DNA from: Undaria pinnatifida
Lineage: Eukaryota > Sar > Phaeophyceae > Laminariales > Alariaceae
Reading direction: 5' to 3'
Assembly (NCBI GenBank): GCA_012845835.1
Contig: JABAKD010000027.1
Span: 16,134,573 to 16,198,572 of the forward strand
DNA: 64,000 nt
Shown here: positions 32,891 through 44,250 of the stretch, in pieces
Position numbering within the stretch: the stretch's first letter is position 1
How the letters are laid out: every line of letters starts with the position of its first letter
Notes under the pieces: generated by a model
The model's input: the letters and a program-made list of their open reading frames with translations, nothing else
What the model was told of the DNA's origin: nothing
Database searches by the model: none
Translations under genes and position numbers: made by a program

Positions 32891-34306
32891 TCAAATGTTC
32901 ATCACAAAATCCCGGTGAAAACGAAAAACTGGACCGGCAAGTGCCTTCGTCAGGAAGTCTGCGTGTTGCTGTTCAGACTCTACGGCGACAATGTCAAACT
33001 CTCCCCTGAATACAAGCTCACGGAGGAAGTGGTGCCTAATGTCGATGTGTTTCGAATTCGACGCGCACACCGGATTATGAGCCAGGTGCCTTGCCCCCTT
33101 GTTGTCCTCAAAAACCGTGATGCATGCGGAACCAAGACCAGGCAAAATAAAACTCCACACGTACCGCAAGAAAATCACCTCCTTGATGGTGTCTGCTAGT
33201 GCTACGTACTCGGCTTCTGTGGTCGAAAGCGTCACGCACTTTTGAGTCCTCGAAAACCAGCACACGCATGCTCCTGCGCACATAACAGCCCCACCGGAAA
33301 CCGACCTCCTATCAGTGGCATTGCTGGCGTAGTCTGCATCCGCATACGCAACCAGCTCCAGTCCCTTACCTCTCTGAAAAGTAATGCCAAAATCACTCGT
33401 GAAAAAAACATACTCTAAAATGCCAACCGCTGTCTTCCAGTGTATCGCCCTGGGCGAGTTGGTGTACCTGGCTACCGCTCTCACTGCGTTCGCAATATCC
33501 GGACGTGTCTGATTGGCAAGCCACATCAAGCACCCTACCAGTTCACGGAAAGGCCAGTCACCCTCAGGTTCAGTCGCATCGAACTCTTCGAGTTTAAGGC
33601 CCTTTTCTAACGGGTTTCTTCTGCCCGAGCTAACGCCGAACTTCAAAGCTGTGTTTTCAGCGAAAGCTTGCTGCGAGATCGTTAAAGTGCCAGCATCCCA
33701 ATCTCTAGAATACCGGCAGCCCGCATACCACCTCAGCTCGCCAAGGTTGTTAATCGGCACTAGGCGGTTCAAGTCTTCGCAGAACTGATCGCATCTAGCC
33801 TTCCGTCCCACTGCGAAGATATCGTCCACATGAACTACTGTTACTATGGAGACAGTTCCAGACTCGACCAAGCGCAAGACACACGCGTCTGCTAGACTCT
33901 GCTCAAAACCAAGACTCTTCATGTGCGATAGCAAGTGGTTGTGCCACGATCTCGACGCTTGTTTCAAGCCGTAGAGACTGCGGTTCAAGCGTACTACCTT
34001 ACCAGACATCTCACCACAACCCCGGGGTAGTCGCATAAAAACATCTTCGTCTAGGTTTGACTGAACAAAAGCCTGCTCTGCATCGAAATGACAAAGATCC
34101 AAATCTAACTCGCAAGCAATGGCACCCAACAAGCGGATGCAGGACGCCGTAGGCGTCGGGGCAAATGTCTCAAAGAAATCGATACCTTCACGCTGCCCGC
34201 AACCCCTCGCTACCAACCTCGCCTTAGCCCTGGTCGCAAAGCCAATCTCATTCGATTTCCAACCGTACACCCACTTCGCCGAAAGAACATTCAGGCCGTT
34301 TGGTTG
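32891..34306 (-). CDS. pol: Copia pol, reverse transcriptase and RNase H part
   Basis: This is the in-frame continuation after the TAG at 34307-34309. It opens with the RT entry segment (KWVYGWK and KARLVARG), then AFVQ, the SLYGLKQA motif and the catalytic HVDD in VHVDDIFAVG (about 150 codons in), followed by copia RNase H with YADADYA, STTEAEY and an EDNKGA segment ending in the KHIDIRHHF block. All catalytic acidic residues expected of the two enzymes are present. The first ATG is at 34270, but RT domain sequence begins before it, so independent initiation would truncate RT. Expression most likely needs readthrough of the TAG, or the element is defective. Confidence 0.93.
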   Translation of the reverse strand, partial: QPNGLNVLSAKWVYGWKSNEIGFATRAKARLVARGCGQREGIDFFETFAPTPTASCIRLLGAIACELDLDLCHFDAEQAFVQSNLDEDVFMRLPRGCGEMSGKVVRLNRSLYGLKQASRSWHNHLLSHMKSLGFEQSLADACVLRLVESGTVSIVTVVHVDDIFAVGRKARCDQFCEDLNRLVPINNLGELRWYAGCRYSRDWDAGTLTISQQAFAENTALKFGVSSGRRNPLEKGLKLEEFDATEPEGDWPFRELVGCLMWLANQTRPDIANAVRAVARYTNSPRAIHWKTAVGILEYVFFTSDFGITFQRGKGLELVAYADADYASNATDRRSVSGGAVMCAGACVCWFSRTQKCVTLSTTEAEYVALADTIKEVIFLRYVWSFILPGLGSACITVFEDNKGARHLAHNPVCASNSKHIDIRHHFLRELVFRGEFDIVAVESEQQHADFLTKALAGPVFRFHRDFVMNI

Positions 34307-37197
34307 CTAGATCGCGCCAAAAGTACCCGCGTTCTCCAAGCCACCATATTCTTTCTCCATGGCCTGAATCCAGAGATCAGAATATTCGTCGGTGAGCGCT
34401 TCCGAGTACGAGTTCGGCGTCAAGAGTTCACTCACCGGGCGCGAGGGTAGAGGAGGGTTCTTGTGAGGTGGGGCTTGATGGTACAGTACATGACCAATAC
34501 CCTCCCGCGCAGCCATCAAAGACAACAGTCCATGTTGCATACCCCCCTGATTGCGCGCGGTTTGCCCCCTGGTGCGTCCCAGTTGAGCTACACCGTCATT
34601 TAGAGTCTGCGATCTGTTAATTTCGGCCTGGTTGCGAGCAGTCTGCGCCCGCGTGCGCCCCAGGTGTTGTGGCTCGCCACCATCACCAGCTCCTGAGAAC
34701 TGGTGTGACAGCGGCAGCGACTGTGACTGAGGCGGCTGTGCCAGGCCTGGTGACGCCCTTGACGTCACCAGCGACGGCTGCGCCGGCCCCGGCGACGTCC
34801 TTGACGGCACCACCGGTGACGGCTGTGTCGCCCCCGGTGACGCCCTTGACGTCCACACCGGTGGCGGCTGAACCAACGCCTGTGACGCCCTTGACGGCAC
34901 TGGTGTCGGCTGTGACGGCACCGGTGACGCCCTTGACGGCACCGGTGACGGCTGTGACGGCACCGGTGACGCCCTCGACGGCACCGGTGACGGCTGTGAC
35001 GGCACCGATGACGGCACCGGTGACGCCCTTGACGTGACCGGTGACGGTTGTGCCAGCCCCGGTGAAGTCCTTGACGGCACCGGTGCCAGCTCATGCCATA
35101 CCTCCCCGTCTTCCGGGGGCATCTGCGCCTCTTGCAAACTCGGCCCAGATGACGGGGTGTCCTTGGCCCATGCCGCAGGCAGCAACCCAGCAAAGGCTTC
35201 CCGCGGATGCTCCCAAGTAACATCACGGGTGTACGACCGGCGGCCGGACACAAGTAACACCTTGCAACAGTCCCTCGGGTGGTTGCTACCGCTGTTCAAG
35301 AAAAAACAAACCTGTGCCTTCGGCTCAGATTTCAGCGTCCGCTTCACATGATAAAAGCCTGGCTTTAGAAAGGGGAGCAGTCGCGGGAACGGTGCCCTAC
35401 CATACAACTTTTGGTAAGGCGACAACATGCCCGGCCTGTCGCTCACCCTCGCCGACACGTTGATGGCATCACTCGCGTGCACGCACGCTTCCGCCCATAG
35501 AGGCCCTGTCGGCGGCAGAGACACGCCGCCGAACAGGCGGGGAGCCTCCAGGCAGGACGCCATCGCGGCCTCCAAGACTAGGGCAATCCTGCGCTCGACC
35601 ACGCCGTCGTACTTTGGAGAGTCTACGGGCGTGTATTCTCGGCGGATACGGTGGTGATCTAGCAGCGTCACGAACTCACCCTTAGTGAATTCAGTACCGT
35701 TGTCTGAGCGTAGGCACTCCACAATGGATGGGGTACCCTGTGCCCGAATGTCAGCCAAAAAACCAGCGAAAACAGCGGGCACGTCGGACTTCTCCTTGAG
35801 GAAGTAAGTCCATCCAAACCGAGAAAAATCGTCCACAATCATCATTAGGTAGTGGTAACCACCAGATGACGCGGGGCGCTTTCCGGACAGGTCTACAAAC
35901 AGACGCTCAAAGGGTTTGGTCGAGCGACTGTTGGTGGATCTCGGAACTGGCATCCTCCTACCCTTGGCTTCGGAACACCCAGCGCAAGGGACCAACTCTC
36001 CTACAACTTCTACACCATGTTGGCGTGCCGTCTCGCGTAGGGTTTCAGCATGTGAGTGGGCTAGCGCAACGTGCAGATCGTTAATATCGATCCGTTGCTG
36101 CTTGCCAGGGACCAATACTGCGTTAGCCATGGGGGGGTCGGTGATCCTAGTTGCGGAGCAGTATGAGCCAGCCTCTCTGCGTACGAACGAAACACTCCCC
36201 CCAAGCATGTGAACCCCATCGGTGTCCATGGTCACACGGCACTTTGACATCACAGCGTGTAATGAGAACAAGTTAAACTGGACTCCAGGCACGTATGCCA
36301 CGTTCGTCAGCCGTACATGCGTGTCACCACCCTGGCAGTGCATCAACAGAGACAGCTTGCCAAAGCACTCGACGCCCATCATCGTCTTGTCACCTATCAC
36401 TAACCTCTCCTTACCTACCGGAGGGGGCTTACAGTCAAACATCCCAGTGGGGTCCCCCGTCACGTGATACGAAGCACCAGAGTCGGCAACCCACTCATCT
36501 CTACCGCTACCCCCAGAAATGTCACAAGGCGTCTCTTTCATTTCGGAGGGGTATTGGATTGGTTGAGCAATCTGCGCGGTGAGAACGTGTGGGTCGTCAG
36601 GCGTGCTTCTGCTATGCGTGGATTCCGCTGCCCCTTGAGAGTCATACGGGGAGTGGACGGTCGAGGGGGCGTACGGTGCTGCTGCTGCGGCAACGTACTG
36701 CGGAGCATAGCTAGTCGGAGCGTAGTCACCAGCTCCATAGGGCTCATGGTATGCTCCGGCCTGCCAATTTCCGTCGTTAGACGCTGGTGGGGGGCCAAAC
36801 GATGCAACGTGCGCGCCTAAGTAACCTGAGCTGGGTGGGTAATTTTGCGCGACGTGTGCGTGTGCGTGTGCAGTGCACTGAGCGGCGTAATGCCCCGGTT
36901 GCTGGCATTTGAAGCATAGCCGGGGAGCTATCGGGGTACCTCTACGTGGCGGTCCCGATCCTGCCGGTGGCGGGGGTCTCGGTGGTAGTGCACCAGGCGG
37001 AGGTTGAACTGGTACATATCCCATCGGAGGTACATTACCAGCGTTCCCAAAAGGGGCCAACCTCGAGTCATCCCAACGCCACTGCCCATATACCGGATCT
37101 AAACGGTACGGTGGGCCCACTACACCGCCATCGCCACTTTGGTGCTGCTGTTGCTGCTGCTGCGGAGGCGGCTGCGGCTGCTGTTGCTGCTGCTGCC

Positions 37198-37229
<32 letters not shown>

Positions 37230-38182
37230 GACTGTTGCGACTGCTGCTGTTTCTGTCTGCTTTTCTGTTTTGCTTTCGGGTTCCTCCCCATCCCATTGCC
37301 CCCTGCACCGGCTGGTTGTGCACCGCCGGCGTAGAGAGCATGTGGGTCATCTCCCTTCGACTGACCCTTACCCCTACCAACATGCTGCTTATGCGACATG
37401 TACGCGTTTCGCACTACCTCTTCAATGTTTGAACGAGTTAGGCCAGGGCTAGACAACAGGATTTTCTTTTCCACTTCATAAGACGCTGAGAGGTTCTGGA
37501 CAATATGTACATTAACGTCATCATCATCCTTTGTCCCCCCTAGCATTGCGAGCTTTTGCAATGTCTTGTCTATGCGGCTCAAGTATTCTACAGGGTCTTC
37601 ACCCTCTGTCATTGTGATGGAGTCGAACTCCTGTGCTACCCTTCGTTTTTCCATGATCGTCTTTGGTGCATAAAAATCGGTCATGACTTTCCACGCTCCG
37701 CTAGGCGACTTGGTCTCTAGCATCCTGGTTAAACACGGGGGGTCAGAGTCCAAAGCTTCCAGCAAAAACTCCCAAGCCATTCTAGCATACATGATTGTCG
37801 AAGCCGAGTGCCTCAACAGCAAGTCCTCATTCGTGAGGGAGTCATCCGCTACTCTAACAGGGTTGGGTGTCTCTCTGTAGGCATCCCTGCATCCTTTTAT
37901 ACTAGTGAACGACGTGAATTTCTCTTTCCAGAGGGGCCACGTGTCCCTCTTACTATTAAACTTGGGGGGACGGTTGCTACCAAAATACCCGCCCGGATGG
38001 GCCAGACCTTGCACAACAGGCGCAAGCGACGGGGAAGAGGCTGGGGCTTCGCGTACCTCAGCTCCTGGTGTGGCTCCTTCCAGGAGAACCACTCTCCTCT
38101 GGAAGTCTGCCAGCTGCTCCAAAATGGCGGGTGTAATCCCGCCTCTGCTCCCTTGGGCTTCACTCGAGTCGGTGTCCCCCAT
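34307..38182 (-). CDS. gag-pol: Copia gag-protease-integrase (1,291 codons)
   Basis: The start ATG lies 105 bp inside the 5' LTR. An N-terminal UBN2-like Gag region (about 60-270, with FYAPKTIMEKRRV) is followed by a Q-rich stretch (about 305-350) encoded by CAG runs and a CCHC knuckle CFKCQQPGHYAAQC (about 420). The aspartic protease motif DSGAS is near 565. The integrase has an H/C zinc region (LAHSH, then CAGC) and catalytic D near 762, D in RSDNGTEF near 827 and E in VVERR near 861, spaced as DD35E. A PVPSRASP-type repeat precedes the RT start. It ends at TAG inside the RT domain; the next codons are CAA CCA. Confidence 0.95.
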
Positions 38183-38287
38183 GGCTCCGGCTGATTCCTC
38201 CAGCTATCTCTCTTCCGCAGAAGAGCCCACGTCACTCAACACCCTTTTATTCGAACAGGGATAGTACCTCGTACGTGATAATTATCG

Positions 38288-38574
38288 TGTTTGTTGATCC
38301 CTACGAAGCGTAGAGGGCTTACCCGTTGAGCTGACAATAGTGGGGTAGTGAAGTCACCGGTATGAAGACAAGTATAAGACGTACATATATAAATTAAGTT
38401 GCTCCTAGCCAAGGCGCAGCGTGGAGTGCGCTCGCCAGGAAGAAAGGCGGATAAATAGGCGGAGTATTTCCACCATCCCGATATCCCGCTATTATGTAGC
38501 CAACTTATCACTGGAAACCCCTACAATACTCAACCGTCATCATATCCGCATCATATCCAAGCATACAATCAACA
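38288..38574 (-). repeat. 5' LTR of the copia element
   Basis: 287 bp, apparently identical to the 3' LTR. As the promoter-bearing copy it should drive minus-strand transcription of gag-pol. Confidence 0.95.
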
Positions 38575-38579
38575 GAACG

Positions 38580-38659
38580 CAACATGGCGAAGAAGTCAGG
38601 GCGGTCTTATACTATCTTGTGACGGCCATTAGAATGCCCACAACTTTCAAGACGATGAT
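38580..38659 (+). repeat. Dispersed repeat copy B, right part
   Basis: Resumes CAACATGGCGAAGAAGTCAG directly after the target duplication, as in the unbroken copy (CAACAAGGCAAAGAAGTCAG at 6872). It is followed by a C-rich low-complexity tract at 38690-38810. Confidence 0.85.
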
Positions 38660-38997
38660 GGCCAAACCCAGACTTCAGTCTCTTGGACATGACGCCCCCC
38701 CTTCCCCCCCCCCCCCTCCCCACCCCCCCCCCTCCCCCCCTTTCCCCCTCCCTCCTCCTCCCCTCCCCCCTCCCGCCCCCGCCCCCCCCCCTCCCCCCTC
38801 ACCCCGGCCGCTTAGAGATGCCAACGGTGGATGCGCTGCCGCAGCCTTTGCGCGTCGCTCTGCAGTTTTGCGTCTTTCCGTTTCATGCCAATTCCGCATG
38901 AACAACTCGGCTCCCTCCTCTACTCGTCGAAACCATCTGCCAACCTTTTGAGCAGCCTTCCGCCATCCTTCGAATTTCATTCCAAAGACCGACATAT

Positions 38998-39083
38998 CCT
39001 CCGAGTATGCACTCGGAGGGATTCGAACTCATGAAACTGACCTATACCAGGCTCGAGGATAACCTGATACGCCACCGGGGCGA
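38998..39083 (-). ncRNA. tRNA-related sequence with pol III A and B boxes (SINE-like)
   Basis: On the minus strand TGGCGTATCAGG (39074-39063) fits the A-box consensus. GAGTTCGAATCCC (39030-39018) fits the B box at tRNA-like spacing. The acceptor and T stems do not pair well, so it is probably a tRNA-derived SINE head or decayed tRNA rather than a working tRNA. Confidence 0.5.
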
Positions 39084-39099
39084 CCGGATGACTTGAGAA

Positions 39100-41990
39100 G
39101 CCCCAGCTTTACTGTGCCCTTGCACGTTTTTGTGACGTTGTGGTGTTACCGTGAATATGACATAATTGTACCTAGTACTTCGACGCATGCAGTTTTGATT
39201 TCTTGCGTTTCCGACTAAGCGGTTTCAAAACGCAGCTCGCCCACTGTCACGCATGACGACAATCATTGACGGTGTTCAGACGTAGACCCATGAATGTAGC
39301 GGTGTTGAACACCGCGTGCAATGTGTTGGAAGACCACGTGCATTACTGTATCTAGTTGTATACCGTCCATTCTCCTCCGTTGACTCAGAAGGAGCGTGTA
39401 ATATCGAGAAAGGGGACAATGATATAGTACAAGCACCGTGATTAAGGACCCCGAGCGCCGTAAGCGACAACACTTGAAAGAGTTATATTTTGGGCCAGGC
39501 TCTAACTCATATGTGGGGCAGGGTGTGCCCTGCATTAGGTTCAGTACACGCAACATGGGTGTATTATTTTTGGCGCCCAACTCGAGTCTACATTTTCTTA
39601 GCTCCGAGTTTCTTGAGCGCTGTTACGTTCTGCATTGGTTTGTAGGTGGCAATTTAATAACTTAGTACTTAGTACTGCCATACCTTTTCGTTCTCCTCTT
39701 GTGTCGGCTTACGAATTTCTCTTGCTTTCTTTTGCTCTCATTTTTTTCATCTCGTGCCTGTACCTTTTGATATACGATTTGTTCCGTCTCTCCTTGATCC
39801 CTTGAGGACCGCACTCTCATTGGGTTCGAGGACAACTACTTGGATATTCGAGTTTGCTATGTGCTCCCACGGCCTTGAAAAAGACATTTCGTGCACGCAG
39901 GATTTTTTATTGCTTCATATTTTGGGTTGGAATCCTTGGTGGACGTTTATTTGTCGATATCCGGGATCGTGCACAGACGCAGAAAATACTAATTGTGAAA
40001 ACTGCGGGCACGAAAAAAATATGTATCGTTCTGCGTCTGTTGCGAGCCCCCAACACCATATTCTCTCATTCGTCACACTTGTACCGCTCTATTGTTAGAT
40101 ATCGTAAACCCACCATGAAGACCATGCTTCGCACATTGTCAGCATCGTTAGCACCGCATTTGGTTTCTGATTTGGTGTTATGCACCTTCTTGATACCTTG
40201 CGTCACCTCCCCTGGATCGGCACGTACATACCACAAAAATAACGGCGACCCCGCGCACTGTTCGATATGGAAAACGGCGACCCTGGGACAGGTCCCACTG
40301 GGTGATTTGGCCTGCCATCGGTTATTTGCCTACACTATCCCCTCTAGCGCCGTGCCCTGCCATCCTGTCATATCCATGCCTTCGAACCCTCCGCGCGGTC
40401 GCAAGGGTTGGTTCTCCAGACTTTCAGAGCTCGTTTGTTTTTCGTGGAGGACGACTCTCTCTCTCTCGGCTCCCCCTCCCCACCTCACGGCGCTTCGCGC
40501 TTGGTGCACGCGATGTCTGTCTGGTCGATGAAAACCCGACTTAGTCCGTCCCGGCATGGTAGGGATGCGAGGGTCATACCACTACGGTCGTACCACTACA
40601 GCCATGCATGAAAAAGGGTACCCCCCCCCCCCCCCCGAACGCCCCGCCCCCCCCCCCCTCTTCTTTCTGGCGCCTATCCCCACTCCCATTCGAGCCTTGC
40701 GCTATTGACCTGGCAGTGCGCCCAAAGAACAGTCAGTGAACATAGTATTAACGGTGGCCCTCAATATGTATATTTTTCTTTTCCTAGCTTGGAACAGTAG
40801 CTTGGAGTGCGCGCCTAGTATTGCGTCGGTTCAAGCACGGCTTGGTCCAACGAGAACGAGACAGGCGTGTAACGAGCAGGTGGGAATCTCTTGCCGCGTT
40901 TTTTTTTCAGGGGTCTTTGGCACATCGTCAGTCAGTATTTTTGTCCTCGACACGATGTGATGTCACGACATTGTCATGTATTATTATTAATAGCACGACC
41001 TACTACTGCTGCCGTCACGGAAGTGTGTACAACACTGTAGCCCACGATAACAGAAAGTGATCCTGGAATACGAACGTCCACATCCCGCAACCTACAACAA
41101 AAACAGTATGTGAATGGTGGGACTTCTGTTGGATTGTATCCGTGCGACGGTTATAGTCTAGTCTATAGGTCGAGAATCTGGCATATGGCACACGTTAGTG
41201 TTTTCTTTCATAATAGGATGCGTTGTACTGCTGTAACGCCATATGACGTGGGTACGGTGCCTGCTGAGAGGTGACACGTACTCTCCGCTCCTTTTTTTCA
41301 GGCAAACATCATGCACCGTGGGCTTGTGCCACCGCGTATCTTTGGCACCTGGCTCCGGATGGTGCAGGATGACAACGGATACGGATGAACGGTGGAAGAA
41401 CCGAAACCGAACGGGCAAATCACCCCTCCCTCAGTAACGCCAACTATTATTGCTGGAACTCCATGTTTTGCCCACCACGCTGCACGCAGCGCCTGCAGGC
41501 AGCAACACAACACCCCAATGCACCACGCTACTACGGTTATAGGCGACAACGCAGACAGATCTGAAAGGCAGAGCCGTCCTTGCAGTGGGTGGAACATCGT
41601 CACTCATGAGTTACCCCGGCCTGTTTGTGCCAACGTACGGGAAAAACGAGGCTGCTGGACATGCTTCAGCACAGCAAAAGGCGAGCAGCAGGGTGCTGCC
41701 CCAGAATCCGATTGCACCTCAACCGAAGACCACTCGATCTGCAGCAGGGCTGCCGTCGCTCGTGTTCAATGGAAACATCGAATACATCCAGGTATATTTA
41801 CTATGGCCCTAGTGGTGGTAAGACCATCAGCCTCGTGGTTGCTTGGATCAGCATGTCGGAGGAAGCGGCGACCTCGCCGTTGAAGCTTTTTCCAGTTTGG
41901 AAGGTCTGTCAAATTTGGCAAATTTTTGTTTTTTTAAATTAATCGAGTGTTCGGTTTGAGCAAGATTTGAGGTAAAATGATAATAATTAC
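39100..41990 (+). other. Region with possible unassigned exons
   Basis: No complete gene was found. Three coding-like segments have good splice signals. 40788-40879 follows TTTTCCTAG, reads WNSSLECAPSIASVQARLGP onward and ends CAG|GTGGGA. 41303-41389 follows TTTTTTTCAG and reads ANIMHRGLVPPRIFGTWLRM up to TGA. 41606-41791 starts ATG, reads MSYPGLFVPTYGKNEAAGHA and ends with EYIQ|GTATAT. The first two join in phase 0. They may be parts of one plus-strand gene or chance. I do not recognise the product. Confidence 0.25.
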
Positions 41991-41991
41991 A

Positions 41992-42720
41992 AGGGCTCCG
42001 CTCCGCAGGCGGCTGACGCCGCCCGCTACGCTCGCACAAGGAAAATTTCAACTAATAAATATGAAGGGGGCAGAAAGAAGAGGCCCATGATTTAGTGCAA
42101 CTAGCGATTTGATAATGCCAAGAGCTACTTGAGCGGAGCTGATTGCCTTGTCTGTGCTGTGCTGTATGTTGGCGATGTCACGTTTTGATCGGCAGTAGTA
42201 CGGGTGTAACTTGCCAAGAAAAATTCGCCAAGAGGACCGAGACGGAGAACAAAACCAACGACGAAAAAGCAAAAAGACGAGTACACACACGTACCAACGG
42301 TACCTGGTACCTGGTACTTCGCCCAATACCTGGTGGTACTCTGTGTGGTTCTAAAGAAAGCACAGGGCTCTGCTCCGCAAGGCTGCTGACGCCGCCCGAT
42401 ACGCTCGCGCAAGGAAGAATGCAACTATTCAGTAGCTGAAACATGTAAATAAATGGGGCAGGAAGAAGAGGCCCGAGATCATTTGGTGCGAATAGCGAAT
42501 TGATAATAATGCCAAGAGGTGCTTGTGCAGAGCTAATTGCCCTGCGCTGTGCTGTGTGCTTGTTGATGTCACGTTCTGAACGGCAGTACGTGCGATATTT
42601 CCGGGGGGGGGGGGGGGGCATGGGGACCGAGAGAGGACAATCAACTAAAGAAAGCAAAAAGACGAGTGCACAAAACACGTACTTAAACGTGGTATCTGTA
42701 TCATACCTGGTACTACAACT
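41992..42720. repeat. 372-bp two-copy tandem duplication
   Basis: Both units contain AGGGCTCYGCTCCGCA, GCTGACGCCGCCCG, AGAAGAGGCCC, GATAATGCCAAGAG, GATGTCACGTT and end near a CCTGGTAC word. They start at 41992 and 42364 and have diverged noticeably. Confidence 0.8.
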
Positions 42721-43054
42721 ACTACGAGTAACTGCTGCCGTATGTTCAACAGAACGCACAACGCCGCACGACGCAGCACCGCAAAACGAAGGGCAAGGCA
42801 CGGCACGGCACGGCACTGCGCTGCGCTGCGCTCCTGAGCTATATATAGCCGTGCTGAACTGAGCTGGGGGTGCATTGTTTGTGATCCAATGCCAACGTCA
42901 TGTGTACAAACCTGGTGTAGTATTATTAGTACCGGTACGTGGTATGATACTTCGAATATTATTCGAGCGAAGCGAGTTCTAATCTACATCTGGGCCTCGC
43001 AATATAGGCTCCCATGAAATAAAAATAGTTTGCGTGCGTGTCTTCGACTAAACC

Positions 43055-43205
43055 TGATTTTATTGTGGGATCATTTGATTTTAGACTGCAGGTGAAGGCA
43101 GACCACCACGGAGCAACAAAACGCATTCGAGCAAACTTGATTTTAGTGTGGGATCATTTGATTTTAGACTGCAGGTGGAGGCAGACCACCACGGAGCAAC
43201 AAACA
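43055..43205. repeat. 83-bp two-copy tandem duplication
   Basis: TGATTTTA, GTGGGATCATTTGATTTTAG and ACTGCAGGTGRAGGCAGACC followed by CACCACGGAGCAACAAA are repeated at 43055 and 43138. It lies upstream of the helicase fragment. Confidence 0.85.
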
Positions 43206-43504
43206 CACACAGCAGACCACACGGGCAAAAACAGCAGCACACACCGCCCACACAGCCGGCACACAGCGCTCACACAGCGGGTAGCACACAGGCAACGGGC
43301 GCAGCGTGCGACAAATAGTGGCCAGCGGAGAGCGGGCATGGAGAGTGTGTGCCCGCTAGGGGTGTGTCCGCTCAGTGTATCTACTGCTGTCTCGTGGTGA
43401 GAGTAGGTCATCATGGAGAGACGTCCGTTGGGGGCGATTGACCCAAACTCGGTCCGTGCGCCAACGCCAGAAGGGCGACAGCAGACACGGCGGAGGGGCT
43501 TGAG

Positions 43505-44075
43505 AGGGACCTCTACCTAGCTAAGGGAGCCAAGGCCATGCTCACGAAGAACCTGTACCAACAAGTTGGACTCGTGAACGGCATTCGAGGCCAAGTCGTC
43601 GAGTTGGTGTTTGCAGACGACGCGCCCCCGCCGAACCTCCCCCTTTACGTTGTCAAGTTCAGAGGGTACTCAGGGGGGAATGGTCGTGTCAGGAGAGATA
43701 TAGGGTGTGTGTCGATTCCTCCCGTAGACACTACTTTTGGCAGGACTGGGGAACGCAGGTCAGGACGCAACTGCCGTTGAGGTCTGCTGGGCCATCAATA
43801 TGCACAAATCACAGGGGCAGACGTTAGAGAAGGCCGTCATAGACTTGGGGCCGAAGGAGACCTGCACGGGGCTTACTTTCGTCTGTCTCAGTAGGGCTAA
43901 AAGACTAGCGGACCTCATGGTACAGCCAATGAGTTTCGACAGGATCGGCAAGCTTGGAAACTCCGACACCATGAAAACTAGGTTGCGGGAAGAGGCTAGG
44001 CTGGTGGACTTAGCACAAAGCACGCGGGGTAGGTACACAGGCATGGGCGTCTTCAACGCCGTCGCGGCCAACTAA
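43505..44075 (+). pseudogene. PIF1-like helicase C-terminal fragment with a frameshift
   Basis: The first frame (about 43505-43740) reads LYLAKGAKAMLTKNLYQQVG and GLVNGIRGQV, the C-terminal core typical of PIF1-family helicases. The second, +1 shifted frame (43737-44075) reads the AINMHKSQGQTLEKAV motif VI segment and a TFVCLSRAKRL segment, ending at TAA. The Walker-bearing N-terminal half is missing. Such fragments often derive from Helitron-type or other helicase-bearing mobile elements, but no Rep domain or Helitron end was recognised here. The shift near 43740-43760 and the absent N-terminus make it a probable pseudogene. Confidence 0.75.
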
Positions 44076-44250
44076 TGACTACATCAATTGCAATACAACA
44101 TACGTCACATCGGCTCTATCCCACCTGCGGTGCCCCTCGCAATCACACGAACCAATGGCCCGTGGACGCACACGTCTGACGACAGTTACATCTATCATCA
44201 GCTATCTGTCGCTCGTTTTAGCGACAGCTATTGTATCTTTGGCATGTACG

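Larger units (their letters stand above)
31462..38574 (-). mobile_element. Complete Ty1/copia-superfamily LTR retrotransposon
   Basis: It is 7,113 bp, bounded by two 287-bp LTRs and the 5-bp target duplication GAACG (31457-31461 and 38575-38579). LTRs start TGTTTGTTG and end CAATCAACA on the plus strand, so TG...CA is conserved. I found no difference between them. The internal frame has the order Gag, protease, integrase, reverse transcriptase, RNase H, which defines the copia superfamily. A purine-rich stretch (minus-strand GAAGCAGGGAGGC) abuts the 3' LTR at 31749. A tRNA primer-binding site next to the 5' LTR was not recognised. Identical LTRs imply a very recent insertion. Confidence 0.97.

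Noticed and set aside
34307..34309. TAG reassigned to a sense codon genome-wide
   Set aside because: The SR gene and the exonuclease gene both appear to terminate at TAG at sensible C-termini, so reassignment is not supported.
34669..35253. Frames antisense to the copia polyprotein, Thr/Pro-rich or Arg/His-rich
   Set aside because: These are shadows of the PVPSRASP-type repeat in the real minus-strand protein.
39854..40531. 225-codon plus-strand frame
   Set aside because: Composition is not protein-like over most of its length and no motif was found. Open length alone is weak evidence in this region.
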